Assembly: GCA_016710385.1 (NCBI GenBank)
Contig: JADJVX010000017.1
Coordinates: forward strand, 1,009,306 to 1,073,305
Origin: Actinomycetales bacterium
Lineage (GTDB): Bacteria; Actinomycetota; Actinomycetes; Actinomycetales; Dermatophilaceae
DNA length: 64,000 nt
Direction: 5' to 3'
Part shown: positions 16,419 to 24,149 of the stretch, piece after piece
How positions within the stretch are numbered: position 1 is the first letter of the stretch
How the letters are laid out: the number at the start of each line of letters is the position of its first letter
Position numbers and translations under genes: made by a program
The notes under the pieces: model-generated
Databases searched by the model: none
The model's input: only the letters and a program-made list of their open reading frames with translations
Told to the model about the DNA's origin: nothing

Positions 16419-17954
16419 TCAGGCCTCCTTCGCTGCTGGCGTGCCGTGCCAGGCCGCCCAGTTGACCTCGTCCCGGGAGCCGGCGATCTCGCCGCCGTCG
16501 CCCTCTTGCATGCCGTACCACGCGAGCACGTCGGGCACGGTCGGGCCACCACAGTTGCCCTGGTAGATCTGGTGCACCGGCAACCAGGCCTGGACGTACT
16601 TCTCCGGCTCGCGGTCGAAGATCCACTTGCAGCCGTCGGAGCACAGGTTGAAGTGCTCACCGTTGTAGTCGCTGGTGCGCTGGCAGATGGTGTTGAGATC
16701 GCCCGGCTCCGGGAAGGTCATCGGGATCTGGCACACCTGGCACAGCTGCGGCAGGCCCATGAAGAAGAACCGGCCGCCGTTGTCGACGATCCGCTGGGCC
16801 TTGTCCCAGCGCGGCTTCTGGAAGTACTCGACGAAGGTGTCGGGGTAGTTCTCCGCGAGCCAGGCCTGGTGCTCCGTGCTCGGGATGCTCGTGGTGAAGT
16901 TGGCCGCGAACGAGAAGTTGTAGAAGACCCAGTAGACGAAGTGGCTGAGGGCTTCCTTCTCGTCGATGGCCTGCTGCACGTGCCGCGGGGGCTTGATGCC
17001 GTAGTACTCCAGGTCGGGGAAGAGCCCTTCGAGCATCTGCTTCTCGAAGTAGAGCTCGAACGCCTCCTTCCACGACATGACCGGCTTGGGCAGCATGTAG
17101 TCGAGCATCTGGGCGACGATCGCGGCGACGCGATACCCCCGCCAGAACCACTTGTCCACCCATTCCTGCACGATCGGGACGTTGTCCTCGTCCTGCTCGA
17201 GGAGGAACTTGATCGCCTCCAGGCCCAGGGTCATATGCCGCGACTCGTCGGACTGCGCCGAGAACCCGAAGGTCATCGTCGGCAGGTCGCCGTTGAACGA
17301 CGCCCCGGACATGAAGGGCACGAAGAGCAGGTTGGTCAGCAGGTATTCGAACGAGAACCCGATGGCGATGAGGAACTCGAACGGCCCGGCCGACAGCGCG
17401 TCGTCGAAGTAGGACTTGGGCACCGACATGTACCACACCCGGTCGTGCTGCTTGAGGAACGAGTGCATCCCCGAGTAGTACTTGTTGTAGTTCGACAGGG
17501 TGTGAATCTCAGTTTGTGCGTGCCGAATCTCGTCCTGACTCTGGCACAACGCGGCAAAGCGCGGGCCAGGGCCGTTGAAGTGCCGCGACAGGAACGCGAA
17601 GTTGCGGTGCGCCTGGTATTCCAGCGGGGTCACCCCACCGAGGAAGATCTTCATGGCATTGAGGTAGGACGCCTGCGAGAGCGACAGGTGACCCTGGCTC
17701 TGCGCGAAACCGTCGAGGACGGCATACAGGCGCTTGTCCTTCTCGGCCTGGTACTTGTAGTAGGCATCCACGGTGAGCCGGAAGGGGTCCTCCCACTTGC
17801 TCCAGTCGTGAATCTTGATCCCCTCGAAACTCGTGTAGGGGAACATCTCCGCCGAGCTGACATAGCTCGGCTCCCAGTCCAGGTCCCGGGTCAGCGCGGA
17901 GTAGCGCGCCTTCATCGAGAGCTTGCGGGCCGGGCGGGTCGGGGTTGCCGTCAT
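16419..17954 (-). CDS. dmpN: Phenol hydroxylase large oxygenase subunit (P3, DmpN-like)
   Basis: 511 residues, the catalytic alpha subunit of a bacterial multicomponent monooxygenase. Two di-iron ExxH motifs are visible: DEIRHAQ (Glu142, His145) and DESRHM (Glu237, His240). The C-terminal part includes the zinc-like CQVCQIP and LCSDGCKWIFD segments seen in phenol hydroxylases. With P1 it forms the hydroxylase that converts phenol or related aromatics to catechols. Position between P2 and P4 reproduces the dmp gene order. Substrate range cannot be told from sequence. Confidence 0.9.
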   Translation of the reverse strand: MTATPTRPARKLSMKARYSALTRDLDWEPSYVSSAEMFPYTSFEGIKIHDWSKWEDPFRLTVDAYYKYQAEKDKRLYAVLDGFAQSQGHLSLSQASYLNAMKIFLGGVTPLEYQAHRNFAFLSRHFNGPGPRFAALCQSQDEIRHAQTEIHTLSNYNKYYSGMHSFLKQHDRVWYMSVPKSYFDDALSAGPFEFLIAIGFSFEYLLTNLLFVPFMSGASFNGDLPTMTFGFSAQSDESRHMTLGLEAIKFLLEQDEDNVPIVQEWVDKWFWRGYRVAAIVAQMLDYMLPKPVMSWKEAFELYFEKQMLEGLFPDLEYYGIKPPRHVQQAIDEKEALSHFVYWVFYNFSFAANFTTSIPSTEHQAWLAENYPDTFVEYFQKPRWDKAQRIVDNGGRFFFMGLPQLCQVCQIPMTFPEPGDLNTICQRTSDYNGEHFNLCSDGCKWIFDREPEKYVQAWLPVHQIYQGNCGGPTVPDVLAWYGMQEGDGGEIAGSRDEVNWAAWHGTPAAKEA

Positions 17955-17970
17955 GGTGTGTCGATCCCTT

Positions 17971-18264
17971 TCAACGCCGAGCGTTCCAGGCCAGGACGAT
18001 CTCGTCGTCGTCCCATTCGGTGATATTGCCGGCCAAGGTGATGATGGCCATCTGGAATTCGTGGGTCTCCCAGTCGCGGCCGAGGCGCTCCTCGACCGAT
18101 TCGCGCTTGATGACCAGGCGGCCGGGAGCCTCGATCTTGACGACGCCCGGCATGTGCCGGACGCTCACGTCGGGGTTGTCGGCCTCGATCGCCTCGATGA
18201 CCGCCCGGTTCTCTTCGTTTTCCTGCAGGTCGACCGAGACCATGCGGGTTGCGGGGTCGTTCAT
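17971..18264 (-). CDS. dmpM: Phenol hydroxylase regulatory component (P2, DmpM-like)
   Basis: 97 residues, the cofactor-free effector protein that binds the hydroxylase and promotes turnover. Family features: VDLQENEENRAVIEAIEADNP at the start (read in two parts), then IEAPGRLVIKRESVEERLG and the acidic end NITEWDDDEIVLAW. Start ATG overlaps the stop of the P1 gene by four bases (ATGA), showing translational coupling within the operon. Confidence 0.85.
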   Translation of the reverse strand: MNDPATRMVSVDLQENEENRAVIEAIEADNPDVSVRHMPGVVKIEAPGRLVIKRESVEERLGRDWETHEFQMAIITLAGNITEWDDDEIVLAWNARR

Positions 18265-19301
18265 GCCGACTCCTCCTTCGACTGAGCGCTGACAGTGACG
18301 CCGAGCGCGGCCAGGGACGCGGTGACGGAGTCGGCGGCAGCGGCCACGGCACCGACAGCGCCGGCGTCGGGCACGAGCTCGTCGATCGCGGCGGTGAGTT
18401 GCGTGACGGCGGCCTGCGCCTTGGGCAGCCACTCGGCGGCGACCGCAGCGAGGTGCTCGGCGTTGGCCGCTCCCGTCTGCGGGTCGGCCGTCCAGGCCTT
18501 ATAGAGGGCGTCCACCCAGCGGCGCTGGTCGGCGAACCACCCGGCCAGGTGCTGCGCGAGCAGGCTGTAGGACCCGGCCCCGCCGAGGAGGGCCACCTCG
18601 TCCAGGTGCCGGTAGAGGACGGCATACAGGAGGCTGTCGGCCAGGTCGAGCGCGACCATCTCGACGCCCCAGTCGCCGGCGACCATGGCCTGCTCGACAT
18701 AGCGGCGCAGCCCCTGCAACGCCGGGGCGTCCATCCACGCGGCCTTGGCCTCGGCGAGCGCGTCGGTCGTGCCGCCGCCGAGGGCGAGCCCGATCCGGCT
18801 GAGGATTTGCGCGTTGCCGACCCGGTCGAAGGCGGCATACCCCGCGCACTGCGCGATCGTCGTGCCGTAGGCGAAGCGGCAGGCATTGCTCGAGATCATC
18901 TGACCGCCGGACTCGTAGTGCCGCAACGGCAACACCAACCCGGTGAGCAGCTGCCGCCACGCCTCAGGCAGCCGCGCGAGCAGGTTGTGCGACTCCAGAT
19001 AGTCCAGCGTCTTGCCGAAGCTCTCGTGCAGCTGCGAACGCGCAGTGACATAGGGCGCGTAGTAGAGCTGCCGCGGGTCGGTGAAGGAGTAGGGGTCGGT
19101 CAGGACGAAGCGGCTGTATGCCGGGTCGTAGAGCTCCTTGTCCGGTGCCCACAGCGGGCGGTAGTGGAAGTGCTCGGTGGCCTGCAGGCCGATCGTGCCC
19201 TCCTCGTAACGCGAGGCAGGGCGGTCACCGTAGCGCTCGACCAGGTGGGTGAAGGTCTTGCGGATCGGTTCGATGACCTGGGTGCGGAGTTCGTATTGCA
19301 A
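18261..19301 (-). CDS. dmpL: Phenol hydroxylase small oxygenase subunit (P1, DmpL-like)
   Basis: 346 residues, the beta subunit that pairs with P3 in the hydroxylase. It resembles the di-iron oxygenase fold but lacks the iron ligands, as expected. Typical segments are RPLWAPDKELYDP, LPLRHYESGGQMISSNACRF and QHLAGWFADQRRWVDALY. It starts with TTG, preceded by GAGGAGG at a good distance. The gene follows the unrecognised 141-residue frame after 119 bp and leads the P1-P2-P3-P4 block. Confidence 0.88.
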   Translation of the reverse strand: MQYELRTQVIEPIRKTFTHLVERYGDRPASRYEEGTIGLQATEHFHYRPLWAPDKELYDPAYSRFVLTDPYSFTDPRQLYYAPYVTARSQLHESFGKTLDYLESHNLLARLPEAWRQLLTGLVLPLRHYESGGQMISSNACRFAYGTTIAQCAGYAAFDRVGNAQILSRIGLALGGGTTDALAEAKAAWMDAPALQGLRRYVEQAMVAGDWGVEMVALDLADSLLYAVLYRHLDEVALLGGAGSYSLLAQHLAGWFADQRRWVDALYKAWTADPQTGAANAEHLAAVAAEWLPKAQAAVTQLTAAIDELVPDAGAVGAVAAAADSVTASLAALGVTVSAQSKEESA

Positions 19302-19420
19302 GGGTTCCTCCTCGGGATGGTCCTGGCGGAACTGTGCGGGTCTTGGTGGGGCGGTCCTAGCGCCGTTCCACGGTGGGGAACGTGGGCCGCTGGGTGCCCT
19401 CGGGCCCGCGACGCCGGGTC

Positions 19421-19846
19421 TCAGTGCGGGTGGCGGGTGAGGCCGGATTCGAGCAGCAGCATGACGATGAGGTCGGGCAGGGAGTCGGGGTCGGTGAGTT
19501 CCATCGGTTCGCTCGCTGGCAGCCCGTCGACGACCAACTGCCCGTATGCCGTGTGCCCGACGAACCGCGTCGAGACCCGGGCAAGCCGTCCCCGGAAGAA
19601 GATCCCGAAGGCCAACTCGTCACCGCCGTATTCGTCGGTGAGGCCCAGGTGGTCGTCTTCGTCGGCGAGCACCGCATTGGCCTCGCAGACCAGTTGCTCG
19701 GACAGCGCCCGCAGTGCCATGTGCCGGTCGGCACCGAGGTTGGCGGCGCGGCGGCGGGCCGGGCTGAGGGCGGGGATCGCCGGCTCGTCGATCTCGTCGG
19801 TGTCCGCGCCGACGATCTCGGCGACCCGGATCATGAAGGGGGTCAC
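19421..19846 (-). CDS. Unrecognised first gene of the phenol hydroxylase operon
   Basis: 141 residues. GTG start at 19,846 fixed by AGGAGG six bases upstream. It is acidic, contains an RRRAANLGADRHMALRAL helix and ends with a Leu-rich stretch (LPDLIVMLLLESG). In dmp operons the first gene is the small P0 assembly protein, but the length and sequence here do not match what I know of P0. It could be a non-homologous replacement or an unrelated accessory protein. The 119-bp gap to P1 makes separate regulation possible. Confidence 0.65.
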   Translation of the reverse strand: MTPFMIRVAEIVGADTDEIDEPAIPALSPARRRAANLGADRHMALRALSEQLVCEANAVLADEDDHLGLTDEYGGDELAFGIFFRGRLARVSTRFVGHTAYGQLVVDGLPASEPMELTDPDSLPDLIVMLLLESGLTRHPH

Positions 19847-20072
19847 GGCATACCTCCTGTGGGTGATGGGTCCCGGTATGCCGTGGCGCCGGGTCCGTGG
19901 GCGCCTCGCGCGGGTGGCTGGTCCGGCGGTGGAGGGTGGGCACGTCCGGGGCGCGGGCCTCTCCGCAGCCGCGCCGCGGACGTGGTCCCACCGTCGCCCA
20001 GCGGTGTGGACCTGGCCACTGGCGTTCCGGGTGGCGGAACATGGCGAATCCCTCACCCCCTGGTCACCCCCA

Positions 20073-20129
20073 CGAGATGAGCCAATTGGTGGGTTCAGCC
20101 CCCGCGAAACAACCAAATGGCTCATCTCG
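20073..20129. promoter_or_regulatory. 18-bp inverted repeat upstream of the phenol hydroxylase operon
   Basis: CGAGATGAGCCAATTGGT (20,073-20,090) is inverted at 20,112-20,129 with one mismatch; the spacer is 21 bp. It lies in the 337-bp gap between the divergent phenol hydroxylase operon and the methyltransferase gene, which otherwise holds only two octamer copies forming a weaker inverted pair (19,845-19,854 and 19,877-19,886). It may be an operator for an aromatic-responsive activator or an RNA hairpin. Confidence 0.55.
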
Positions 20130-20183
20130 ACAGGGACGGAGGTCCGCGGGTCGACAGGAGTGCAGGTCTGCGGGGGTTCTAGG

Positions 20184-20687
20184 GTGAGCCTCGTGCCGCA
20201 GGCCAAGCGCTCACCCTCGCCCGAGCCCACACCGGAGCACCCGACCGGATGGCGGCCGCCGCCGTCGCTGGTCATCCTCGTGCCGTTCGCGCTGGCCCTC
20301 GGAGCGAATTACCTGCGCCCCTGGCCGATCGCCAGCGAGAGCCTCACCCGGCTGGGCCTGCCCCTGCTCCTGGCGAGCCTCGCGGGCATGTATTGGGCCA
20401 CCCGCGAGATGAACCTCTACGGCACGACGAAGGTGGCCTGGCGTGCAGGAGCCGCGCTCGTGACCAGCGGGCCGTTCGCGTGGAGCCGCAACCCGGCATA
20501 CCTGGCGTTCTTCCTCTGGTGCCTGGGGGCAGCCCTGCTCTTCGCCACCTGGTGGCCGATCGCGATCCTGCCCGTGGTTTTCGCGGTCTTCCACATGCTC
20601 GTGATCCGGCCCGAGGAGGCCTATCTCGCGCAGCGCTTCGGCGCGGACTACGACGAATACCGCAAGAGCGTGCGCCGCTGGCTCTGA
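20184..20687 (+). CDS. Isoprenylcysteine carboxyl methyltransferase-like membrane protein
   Basis: 167 residues. The C-terminal signature GPFAWSRNPAYLAFFLWCLGA followed by RPEEAYLAQRFGADYDEYRKSVRRWL is that of the ICMT/PEMT membrane methyltransferase family. Three or four hydrophobic helices are present. A GTG at 20,184 or 20,193 could be the start; the much longer open frame upstream overlaps the phenol hydroxylase genes on the other strand and is not real. The methyl acceptor in bacteria is usually unknown. A strong hairpin terminator follows. Confidence 0.75.
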   Translation: MSLVPQAKRSPSPEPTPEHPTGWRPPPSLVILVPFALALGANYLRPWPIASESLTRLGLPLLLASLAGMYWATREMNLYGTTKVAWRAGAALVTSGPFAWSRNPAYLAFFLWCLGAALLFATWWPIAILPVVFAVFHMLVIRPEEAYLAQRFGADYDEYRKSVRRWL

Positions 20688-20721
20688 AGGCAAGCCGCGC
20701 ACCCACAAGCCCAGACCCGCG

Positions 20722-20754
20722 GAAGGGCCCGTCCCCCCTCGGGACGGGCCCTTC
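20722..20754. terminator. Bidirectional hairpin terminator
   Basis: GAAGGGCCCGTCCC at 20,722-20,735 pairs perfectly with 20,741-20,754 across a 5-base loop. It sits between the convergent methyltransferase and transporter genes. No clear T-tract, as is common in high-GC actinobacteria. A GTATGCCG copy follows directly. Confidence 0.8.
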
Positions 20755-20817
20755 GGTATGCCGGTCAGGCACCTCCGGCGCGGATCGTGACGCCTTCCGG
20801 CTCCCGACCCGGCGGGA

Positions 20818-22338
20818 TCACTTCTTAACGACGTGACCCTCACCGACGACGACCGAGTCGAGCGCGGCCTTGCGGGCCTCGACCTCGTTGCGGATCTCGC
20901 GGAAGCGGGCGTCGTTGAGCGGGTACTTCCAGAAGACGACCATCGCGAGGATCGCCATGACGGCGGGGACCAGGCCGATGGAGGCGCGGATCGCGGTGAG
21001 CGCCGACTCGGACTGGGTGGCCGCGCCGCCCACGTAGCCGGCCAGACCGAGCAGCCACGCACCGGCCGCGCCACCGAGGGACTGGGTGATCTTGCGGGTG
21101 AAGGAGAAGATCGAGTAGGTCGCACCCTCGGAGCGCTTGCCCGACTTCCACTCGCCGTATTCCACGGTGTCGGCCTCGAGGGCAAACATCGTCGTGTTGA
21201 TCAGCGAGGCACCGACACCCTTGATGGCGAGCATGACCATCGCGAAGGCGACCGCGCCGGCCGGGGAGAAGAACAGCGCCACGCCGCCGATGACCGTGAA
21301 GAGGCCGCAGTACTGGAAGAGGTTCTTCTTGCCGACCTTGTTGATGATCGCGGGGATGAACGGGGTGACCAACAGGCCGATGCCGGCGTTGACCAGCGAC
21401 ATCGGGGCGGTGAGGCCGGTGTCGCCGAGGATGTAGCGGGCGTAGTAGATCGAGGCTGCCGGCACCGCGAAGAGGCCGATGAGGTAGAAGAAGCTCGCGC
21501 CACAGAGGAAGGCCAGCGGCTTGTTGTTGCGCAGGGTGTCCCAGGTCTCCTTGATCGTCACCCGCGGGGTGGCCCGGACGACGTTCTCCCGGCAGAACCA
21601 GAAGGTGAGGAAGAACGCGATCGAGCCGAGCAGGACGAACAGCAGCGTGGTCTGGGTGAAGACGCCCTGGAGGTCGACCTGCAGCTGCTGGATCTGCGCC
21701 TTGATGCCGGCGTCGCCCGGCTTGGCGGTGAGCTGCTTCTGCAGCGCCGTGGACTTGTCCTGCAGTTCCTTGATCCGCGGGGTGATGAGGTAGGTGAGGA
21801 AGACGCCGGCGATCGCCGCGCCGAAGGACCGGGCGGCCACGAGCTTGGCGCGCTCCTTGACCGACTGGGTCATCGCCGAGGCGAGCGAGCCGTAGGGGAT
21901 GTTGACGAACGAGTAGCCCAGGCCGAGCACGGCATAGGTGAGGTAGGCGTAGAGCAGGGCCGGGCCGGAGTTGGGCTGGTCGGGCGTCACGTGCATCGAC
22001 TGCGGCACCCAGAAGGTGAGCACCGAGAGGAAGAGCAGCGGCACCGCACCGAAGAGGATGAACGGGCGGAACTTGCCGAAGCGGGTCATCGTGCGGTCCA
22101 CGGCCCGGCCGGCGATGAGGTCGGCGAAGGCGTCCCAGATGCGCACGACGAAGAACATCGTGCCGATGGCTGCGGCGGACAGGCCGGCGACGTCGGTGTA
22201 GTAGAAGAGCAGGAAGCTCGTCGAGAGCGCGAAAGCGAGGTTGCAGCCGAAGTCTCCGAGGCCGTAGCCCAGCAGAGCCGTCGGCTTCATCCGCTCCAAG
22301 GCCCCGCGGGCTTCGGTGGGGGCGGCAGTCGATGACAT
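20818..22338 (-). CDS. GPH-family sugar (hexuronide) symporter
   Basis: 506 residues with about twelve membrane helices. The N-terminal GYGLGDFGCNLAFALST, VRIWDAFADLIAGRAVDRT and FGKFRPFILFGA motifs are those of the glycoside-pentoside-hexuronide cation symporters (MelB relatives). A long hydrophilic insertion around residues 205-235 (QDKSTALQKQLTAK) lies in a loop between helices. Given uxaC and uxuB nearby, the likely substrate is a hexuronate or hexuronide. It has its own promoter with a copy of the shared GTTGCCA operator. Confidence 0.85.
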   Translation of the reverse strand: MSSTAAPTEARGALERMKPTALLGYGLGDFGCNLAFALSTSFLLFYYTDVAGLSAAAIGTMFFVVRIWDAFADLIAGRAVDRTMTRFGKFRPFILFGAVPLLFLSVLTFWVPQSMHVTPDQPNSGPALLYAYLTYAVLGLGYSFVNIPYGSLASAMTQSVKERAKLVAARSFGAAIAGVFLTYLITPRIKELQDKSTALQKQLTAKPGDAGIKAQIQQLQVDLQGVFTQTTLLFVLLGSIAFFLTFWFCRENVVRATPRVTIKETWDTLRNNKPLAFLCGASFFYLIGLFAVPAASIYYARYILGDTGLTAPMSLVNAGIGLLVTPFIPAIINKVGKKNLFQYCGLFTVIGGVALFFSPAGAVAFAMVMLAIKGVGASLINTTMFALEADTVEYGEWKSGKRSEGATYSIFSFTRKITQSLGGAAGAWLLGLAGYVGGAATQSESALTAIRASIGLVPAVMAILAMVVFWKYPLNDARFREIRNEVEARKAALDSVVVGEGHVVKK

Positions 22339-22552
22339 GGCGATCCTTTGTCGAGATCCGGGGCTTGCGCCGGCCGGTCGGGGTGGGTTCCTGTACAGGT
22401 CAAGTACAGGGCCGGCGCTCAGGCCCCGACAATCAGTTGCCAGTTGTTGCGAAGCGCTCCAGCGAGCCTCCCGACGGACTCGCAGTGTCGCTCAATCTAG
22501 TTGTCTCGCACTGCGATTCATGCATATCGCTCGGGCCAAGATTGGCTTCCGG

Positions 22553-22575
22553 GTTGCCAGATGTTGCCACGCAAC
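22553..22575 (-). promoter_or_regulatory. Putative LacI-family operator at the transporter promoter
   Basis: GTTGCCA at 22,553-22,559 is repeated at 22,563-22,569, one helical turn apart, and an inverted GCAAC follows at 22,571-22,575. The same arrangement occurs at 27,021 and, reversed, near 29,412, so it is the likely site of the LacI-type regulator of this locus. Confidence 0.6.
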
Positions 22576-22606
22576 GGTCCCCACAGCCGGGCTCCGAGAG
22601 CGCCGA

Positions 22607-24127
22607 TCAGCTGCCGGAATGGTGCGGGACGAGGCGGTCGGCGAGGACGGCATACGCGGCGGCGATCTCGGGCAGGCGCGCCTGCACAGCCCGGTATGCC
22701 GCGACGCTCACCTGCCCGGCCCGGTAGCTCACGTCGTCAGCGCCAGGTGTCCCGCCGAGCAGGTCGAGCCCCTCGCGCGGGGTCGCGGCGCGTCCGAGTC
22801 CGACCAGGCCGAGCGCTGCGGCACCGAGGGCCGACCCCTCCGGGCCGTCGGACACGACGACCGGTCGGTCGACGCAGGCGGCCAGGACATCGCGCCAGAG
22901 GGTCGAGCGGAAGACCCCGCCGGTGACCCGCAGCGCCGCCACCGGCGACACCCGGTCGAGGTCGGCGACGACGGCGGCCAGGTGCAAGCAGATCCCTTCG
23001 ACCGCGGCCCGGGCCAGGTGGCCGGCGCCATGACGGGAGCGCAACCCGAGCAAGGCTCCGGGCTGATCCTCGTCGACCAGGGGTGAGCGTTCGGACAGCA
23101 GGAAGGGCAGCATGACCAGGCCCTCGGCACCCGGCGGCACGTCAGCGGCTGCGGCGACGAGCGCGTCGTCGGACAACTCACCGCACAGCTCGCCGATCCA
23201 GCGCAGCACCGACCCGCCGTTGCTCACCGCTCCCCCGACCACCCACTCGTCCTCGGTGAGGGCATAACAGAACAGCCGTCCCGCGGGGTCGGACCAGGGC
23301 CCCGGCACGAGCAGCCGGGCCGCAGCACTGGTGCCGATCGAGACCCCGAGCACGCCGGGGTCGATGGCGCCCGAGCCGAGGGTGCCCAGCGGCCCATCCC
23401 CGGCGCCGAGGACGACCGGCATACCGGCCGGCAAACCCACGCGTGACGCGACGCCGGCAGCCAGGGGGACGGCGTCGGTCGTCGGCCGGATCGGCGGGAG
23501 TTGGCCGGGGCGGACCCGCGCGAGGTCGAGGGCTTCGGGGTTCCAGGCCAGGCTCGCCAGCGACAGCAACCCGGTCGAGGACGCGCTGGACAACTCGGTG
23601 ACCAGCGCCCCGGTGAGATGGTGGACGAGCAGGTCCTTGAGCCCGGCCCAGGTCGCAACCTGACGGCATAGCGCGGGATCGTGCTCGGCAAACCACATGA
23701 GTTTGGTGAGCGGCGCGGCGGCATACATCGGGGTGCCCGACGCGCGCAGCAGCGCCTCGCCCTGCCCGCTCGCGCGCAACCGCTGCGCCTGGCTGCGTGA
23801 GCGGCCGTCGGCCCAGGTGAGGATCGGCGTGAGCGGGGCGCCGTGGGCGTCGAGCCCGACGACTCCGTGCATGGCGGTGCTCAGCGCGAGGCCGACGACC
23901 CGTTCGGGCCCGACGTCGGCGACGCAGTGCGCCAGCGCGGCTTCGGCGGCCGCCAGGACGACGTCCGGCTGCTGGATCGCCCAGGAGGGTTCGGGATGGT
24001 GCAGGGGGTATTCGCGGACAACCGTATGCCGCCACGGCATACCGGCTCGCACGCCGAAGGCGGACACCTTGGCGGCGGTCGTGCCGACGTCGATCCCGAC
24101 GACGACCTCGCGGGGCGGGCCGGTCAT
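22607..24127 (-). CDS. FGGY-family sugar kinase, gluconokinase-like
   Basis: 506 residues with the FGGY/ASKHA layout: phosphate-1 loop GIDVGTTAAKVSAF at the start, GLALSTAMHGVVGLD, PILTWADGRS, and the ATP-binding end RVTGGVFRSTLWRDVLA with GSALGAAALGLVGLG. The AMHGVVGLD..PLTPILTWADGRS block resembles FGGY gluconokinases more than xylulokinases, but this is a judgement from memory. ATG at 24,127 fits the family N-terminus. It lies 22 bp after uxuB, probably in one operon with uxaC. In this pathway it would make 6-phosphogluconate. Confidence 0.8.
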   Translation of the reverse strand: MTGPPREVVVGIDVGTTAAKVSAFGVRAGMPWRHTVVREYPLHHPEPSWAIQQPDVVLAAAEAALAHCVADVGPERVVGLALSTAMHGVVGLDAHGAPLTPILTWADGRSRSQAQRLRASGQGEALLRASGTPMYAAAPLTKLMWFAEHDPALCRQVATWAGLKDLLVHHLTGALVTELSSASSTGLLSLASLAWNPEALDLARVRPGQLPPIRPTTDAVPLAAGVASRVGLPAGMPVVLGAGDGPLGTLGSGAIDPGVLGVSIGTSAAARLLVPGPWSDPAGRLFCYALTEDEWVVGGAVSNGGSVLRWIGELCGELSDDALVAAAADVPPGAEGLVMLPFLLSERSPLVDEDQPGALLGLRSRHGAGHLARAAVEGICLHLAAVVADLDRVSPVAALRVTGGVFRSTLWRDVLAACVDRPVVVSDGPEGSALGAAALGLVGLGRAATPREGLDLLGGTPGADDVSYRAGQVSVAAYRAVQARLPEIAAAYAVLADRLVPHHSGS

Positions 24128-24149
24128 GAGCACATCGTCTCGCGTGCCC

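Noticed and set aside
19421..19846. Phenol hydroxylase P0 (DmpK)
   Set aside because: Position fits, but it is longer (141 residues) and lacks the motifs I associate with P0; left as unrecognised.
18249..20183. Long plus-strand open frame (over 640 codons) ahead of the methyltransferase
   Set aside because: It runs antisense to the phenol hydroxylase genes, which have clear families and ribosome sites; only the last 168 codons are a real gene.
20833..22335. 500-codon plus-strand frame opposite the GPH transporter
   Set aside because: Pure shadow of the transporter coding strand, strongly biased to Glu, Asp and Arg with no domain.
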